Below, piece after piece: positions 62,179 through 64,000 of a stretch of 64,000 nt of DNA; within the stretch, counting starts at the first letter, position 1, and every line of letters starts with the position of its first letter. Origin of the DNA: Sulfitobacter geojensis (lineage in GTDB: Bacteria; Pseudomonadota; Alphaproteobacteria; Rhodobacterales; Rhodobacteraceae); contig NZ_JASE01000005.1 in the NCBI RefSeq assembly GCF_000622325.1, forward strand, positions 2,294,001 to 2,358,000, read 5' to 3'. The position numbers and the translations under genes are program-made. The notes beneath the pieces were generated by a model. It had not been told where the DNA came from. It worked only from the letters and a program-made list of their open reading frames with translations, and did not search any database.

Positions 62179-63867
62179 ATGAGCATTCTCAGTATCAAAG
62201 ATGTAAACAAGGGTTTTGGCGTCGGAACCGACCGCGCCGAAGTTCTTCGAAACATCAACCTAGAGGTCAAAGAGGGCGAATTCCTCGCCATCCTCGGATT
62301 TTCCGGCACAGGAAAATCCACTTTGATGAACCTCATTGCGGGGCTTGAATTGCCCGACAGTGGCACGCTGACCTATCGCGGCGCGCCGATCACCGAACCC
62401 GGACCAGAGCGCGGCCTGATCTTCCAAAGCTATTCGTTGATGCCGTGGCTGACGGTAGGCGGCAATGTGGGGCTCGCAGTGGACGCGGTCTTTCCCAAAC
62501 TGGGCAAGGCGGAGCGCGAGGCAAAGATCAATCATTACGTTTCCATGGTCGGCCTGCCCCACGCCATTTCGCGCCGGCCGGCCGAATTGTCGGGCGGCAT
62601 GCGCCAACGGGTCGCCGTTGCGCGGGCGCTGGCAATGAACCCCGAAATGCTGCTGCTTGACGAACCGCTTTCGGCGCTGGATGCGTTGACGCGGGCTAAT
62701 CTGGCGGATGAAATTCTGGAGATTTGGGAAAGTGACAAGAAAACCTGCATCCTGATCACCAACGATGTGGACGAGGCCATCCTGCTGGCTGACCGGATTG
62801 TCCCGCTGAACCCTGATGGCACTTTGGCGGAACCGATTGACGTGAACATCCCCCGCCCGCGCGACCGGATGGAGATGAATAATGACGAAACCTTCAAGGC
62901 CCTGCGCGCCAGTGTCACGAAATACCTGATGGATGTGGGCATTGAGGCAAAGGTCGACGAAAGCAAAACCCTGCCCAATGTGACGCCCATTCATGCCGTA
63001 CCCAAAGCAGTGTCGGACGCGCAGAAAAGCCCCATCGAAGAACGCTATCTGAACTTCTCGCAGCTGCACAAAGTCTATCCTACCCCCAAGGGGCCGCTGA
63101 CCGTGGTCAAGGATTTCGATCTCAAGGTTAACAAGGGCGAATTCATCTCGCTGATCGGGCATTCCGGGTGTGGTAAATCAACGGTGTTGACGATGGCCGC
63201 CGGCCTGAACCCGATTTCCAAGGGTGCGATCAAACTGGACGGTTGGAACGTTGAAGGCGCGGACCCCGAGCGTGCCGTCGTGTTCCAATCCCCCAACCTG
63301 TTCCCGTGGCTGAGCGCCAAGGAAAACGTCGCAATCGGTGTCGACAAAGTCTATCCCCGCGCATCGCAGGCCGAGCGGCAGGATGTCGTGGAGTATTACC
63401 TCGAACGTGTCGGGCTCGCGGACAGCATGGACAAGGGAGCGGCGTCGCTTTCCAACGGCATGAAGCAACGCGTCGGCATCGCGCGGGCCTTTGCGCTTTC
63501 ACCGAAACTGCTGTTGCTGGACGAACCCTTCGGCATGCTCGACAGCCTTACGCGCTGGGAATTGCAGGAGGTTCTGATGGAGGTCTGGTCGCGCACCAAG
63601 GTCACCGCCGTTTGTGTCACCCATGATGTGGATGAAGCGATCCTGCTGGCCGATCGCGTGGTGATGATGACCAATGGGCCGCAAGCGACAATCGGCAAGA
63701 TCACCGACGTGAAACTGCCCCGCCCGCGCACCCGCAAGGCGCTGCTGGAGCACCCGGATTATTACACCTACCGGCAGGAGGTGCTCGATTTCCTTGAGGA
63801 ATACGAACATGGCAACACCTCCAAATCGGCGCAAACCACGCCCTCGAAACCCATCGCTGCGGAGTAA
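62179..63867 (+). CDS. Nitrate ABC transporter, fused tandem ATP-binding protein (NrtC/NrtD-like)
   Basis: A 562-residue protein with two ABC domains in one chain. Domain 1 (~1-245) has Walker A GFSGTGKST, signature LSGGMRQRVAVARAL and Walker B LLLDEPLSALD, but its H-loop reads ILITNDVDEA with Asn 195 in place of the usual His. Domain 2 (~295-545) has GHSGCGKST, LSNGMKQRVGIARA (Asn in place of the first Gly), LLLDEPFGMLD and a normal VCVTHDVDEA. The two sites of the fused dimer are thus unequal. AAAGGA precedes the ATG. Confidence 0.92.
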   Translation: MSILSIKDVNKGFGVGTDRAEVLRNINLEVKEGEFLAILGFSGTGKSTLMNLIAGLELPDSGTLTYRGAPITEPGPERGLIFQSYSLMPWLTVGGNVGLAVDAVFPKLGKAEREAKINHYVSMVGLPHAISRRPAELSGGMRQRVAVARALAMNPEMLLLDEPLSALDALTRANLADEILEIWESDKKTCILITNDVDEAILLADRIVPLNPDGTLAEPIDVNIPRPRDRMEMNNDETFKALRASVTKYLMDVGIEAKVDESKTLPNVTPIHAVPKAVSDAQKSPIEERYLNFSQLHKVYPTPKGPLTVVKDFDLKVNKGEFISLIGHSGCGKSTVLTMAAGLNPISKGAIKLDGWNVEGADPERAVVFQSPNLFPWLSAKENVAIGVDKVYPRASQAERQDVVEYYLERVGLADSMDKGAASLSNGMKQRVGIARAFALSPKLLLLDEPFGMLDSLTRWELQEVLMEVWSRTKVTAVCVTHDVDEAILLADRVVMMTNGPQATIGKITDVKLPRPRTRKALLEHPDYYTYRQEVLDFLEEYEHGNTSKSAQTTPSKPIAAE

Positions 63868-63871
63868 ACAG

Positions 63872-64000
63872 ATGACCCAGAAACTGATCATCATCGGGGC
63901 GGGCATGGCGACGGGCCGTGCTTTGGAAACCCTGCTGGAAACCGCGCCGGACGCCTATGACGTGACCCTGTTCAACGCGGAGCCGCGCGGGAATTACAAT
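63872..64000 (+). CDS. nirB: Nitrite reductase large subunit NirB (5' end only)
   Basis: The first 43 codons, cut by the window edge. The start MTQKLIIIGAGMATGRALE is the FAD/NAD-binding Rossmann motif GxGMAxGR of NADH-dependent assimilatory nitrite reductase, followed by FNAEPRGNYN, which fits NirB. It begins 4 bp after the fused ATPase gene with GGAG before it. It would reduce nitrite to ammonium with NirD, presumably encoded beyond the edge. Confidence 0.85.
   Translation, partial: MTQKLIIIGAGMATGRALETLLETAPDAYDVTLFNAEPRGNYN

Overview
The window looks like a chromosomal segment of a marine alphaproteobacterium of the Rhodobacterales (Roseobacter group). The basis is gene content: GlxA-type AraC regulators, a separate corrinoid/folate methyltransferase module in place of one-piece MetH, NasT/NasS nitrate control, class II DAHP synthase, a PAS_5 protein and a perfect CtrA-type box. 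The genus is not determined. I see no rRNA, tRNA, CRISPR array, intact insertion sequence or prophage. 58 CDS appear complete or nearly so, two are cut by the window edges (amidohydrolase, nirB), and three are broken genes.

Region by region. 1-10166: a transport and catabolism module with an amidohydrolase, a Dpp/Opp-type ABC importer with two substrate-binding proteins, a VOC protein, an FCD-type GntR regulator and a divergent dihydropyrimidinase-like enzyme. The same 12-mer plus an 11-bp-spaced GGTAT pair lies in front of both transcription units. 10532-11953: a secreted zinc metalloprotease with a DUF4214 tail. 12014-18837: a phosphorus block (Na/Pi cotransporter, HAD protein, PhnCDE-type importer, phosphoglycolate phosphatase). 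18864-19741: gene debris. 19964-26037: a proline-rich secreted protein, a Cache-like protein, rlmE, ppx, and the folate/cobalamin methyl-transfer trio. 26244-33090: a chemotaxis cluster (STAS, cheY, cheA, cheW, cheR, cheY2 and an orphan protein) converging on cheB-cheD. 33341-41602: carbonic anhydrase, gmk, yicC, PAS_5, DAHP synthase, glxA-like regulator and a sugar dehydrogenase interrupted by an amber codon. 40412-46074: a Liv-type importer with a small secreted protein embedded in the operon.

46176-57390: HerA-like ATPase, a 680-bp non-coding gap with hairpins and a likely small RNA, an IalB-like protein, a ketosynthase-ACP-LpxD set, L,D-transpeptidase, a DUF882 peptidase, galE, a sugar transferase and an HTTM membrane protein with a partner. 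57592-64000: nitrate assimilation, with nasT-nasS, then nrtA-nrtB-nrtCD fusion-nirB (cut by the right edge).

The best-supported regulatory find is the nrtA leader. It has two hairpins with A1/G4 hexaloops, and the second overlaps the left arm of a strong intrinsic terminator. This is the architecture expected for ANTAR antitermination by the NasT encoded just upstream. Other leads are the shared GntR operators, a 19-bp perfect palindrome at the DAHP synthase promoter, the candidate sRNA at 48205-48272, and the in-frame TAG in the dehydrogenase.
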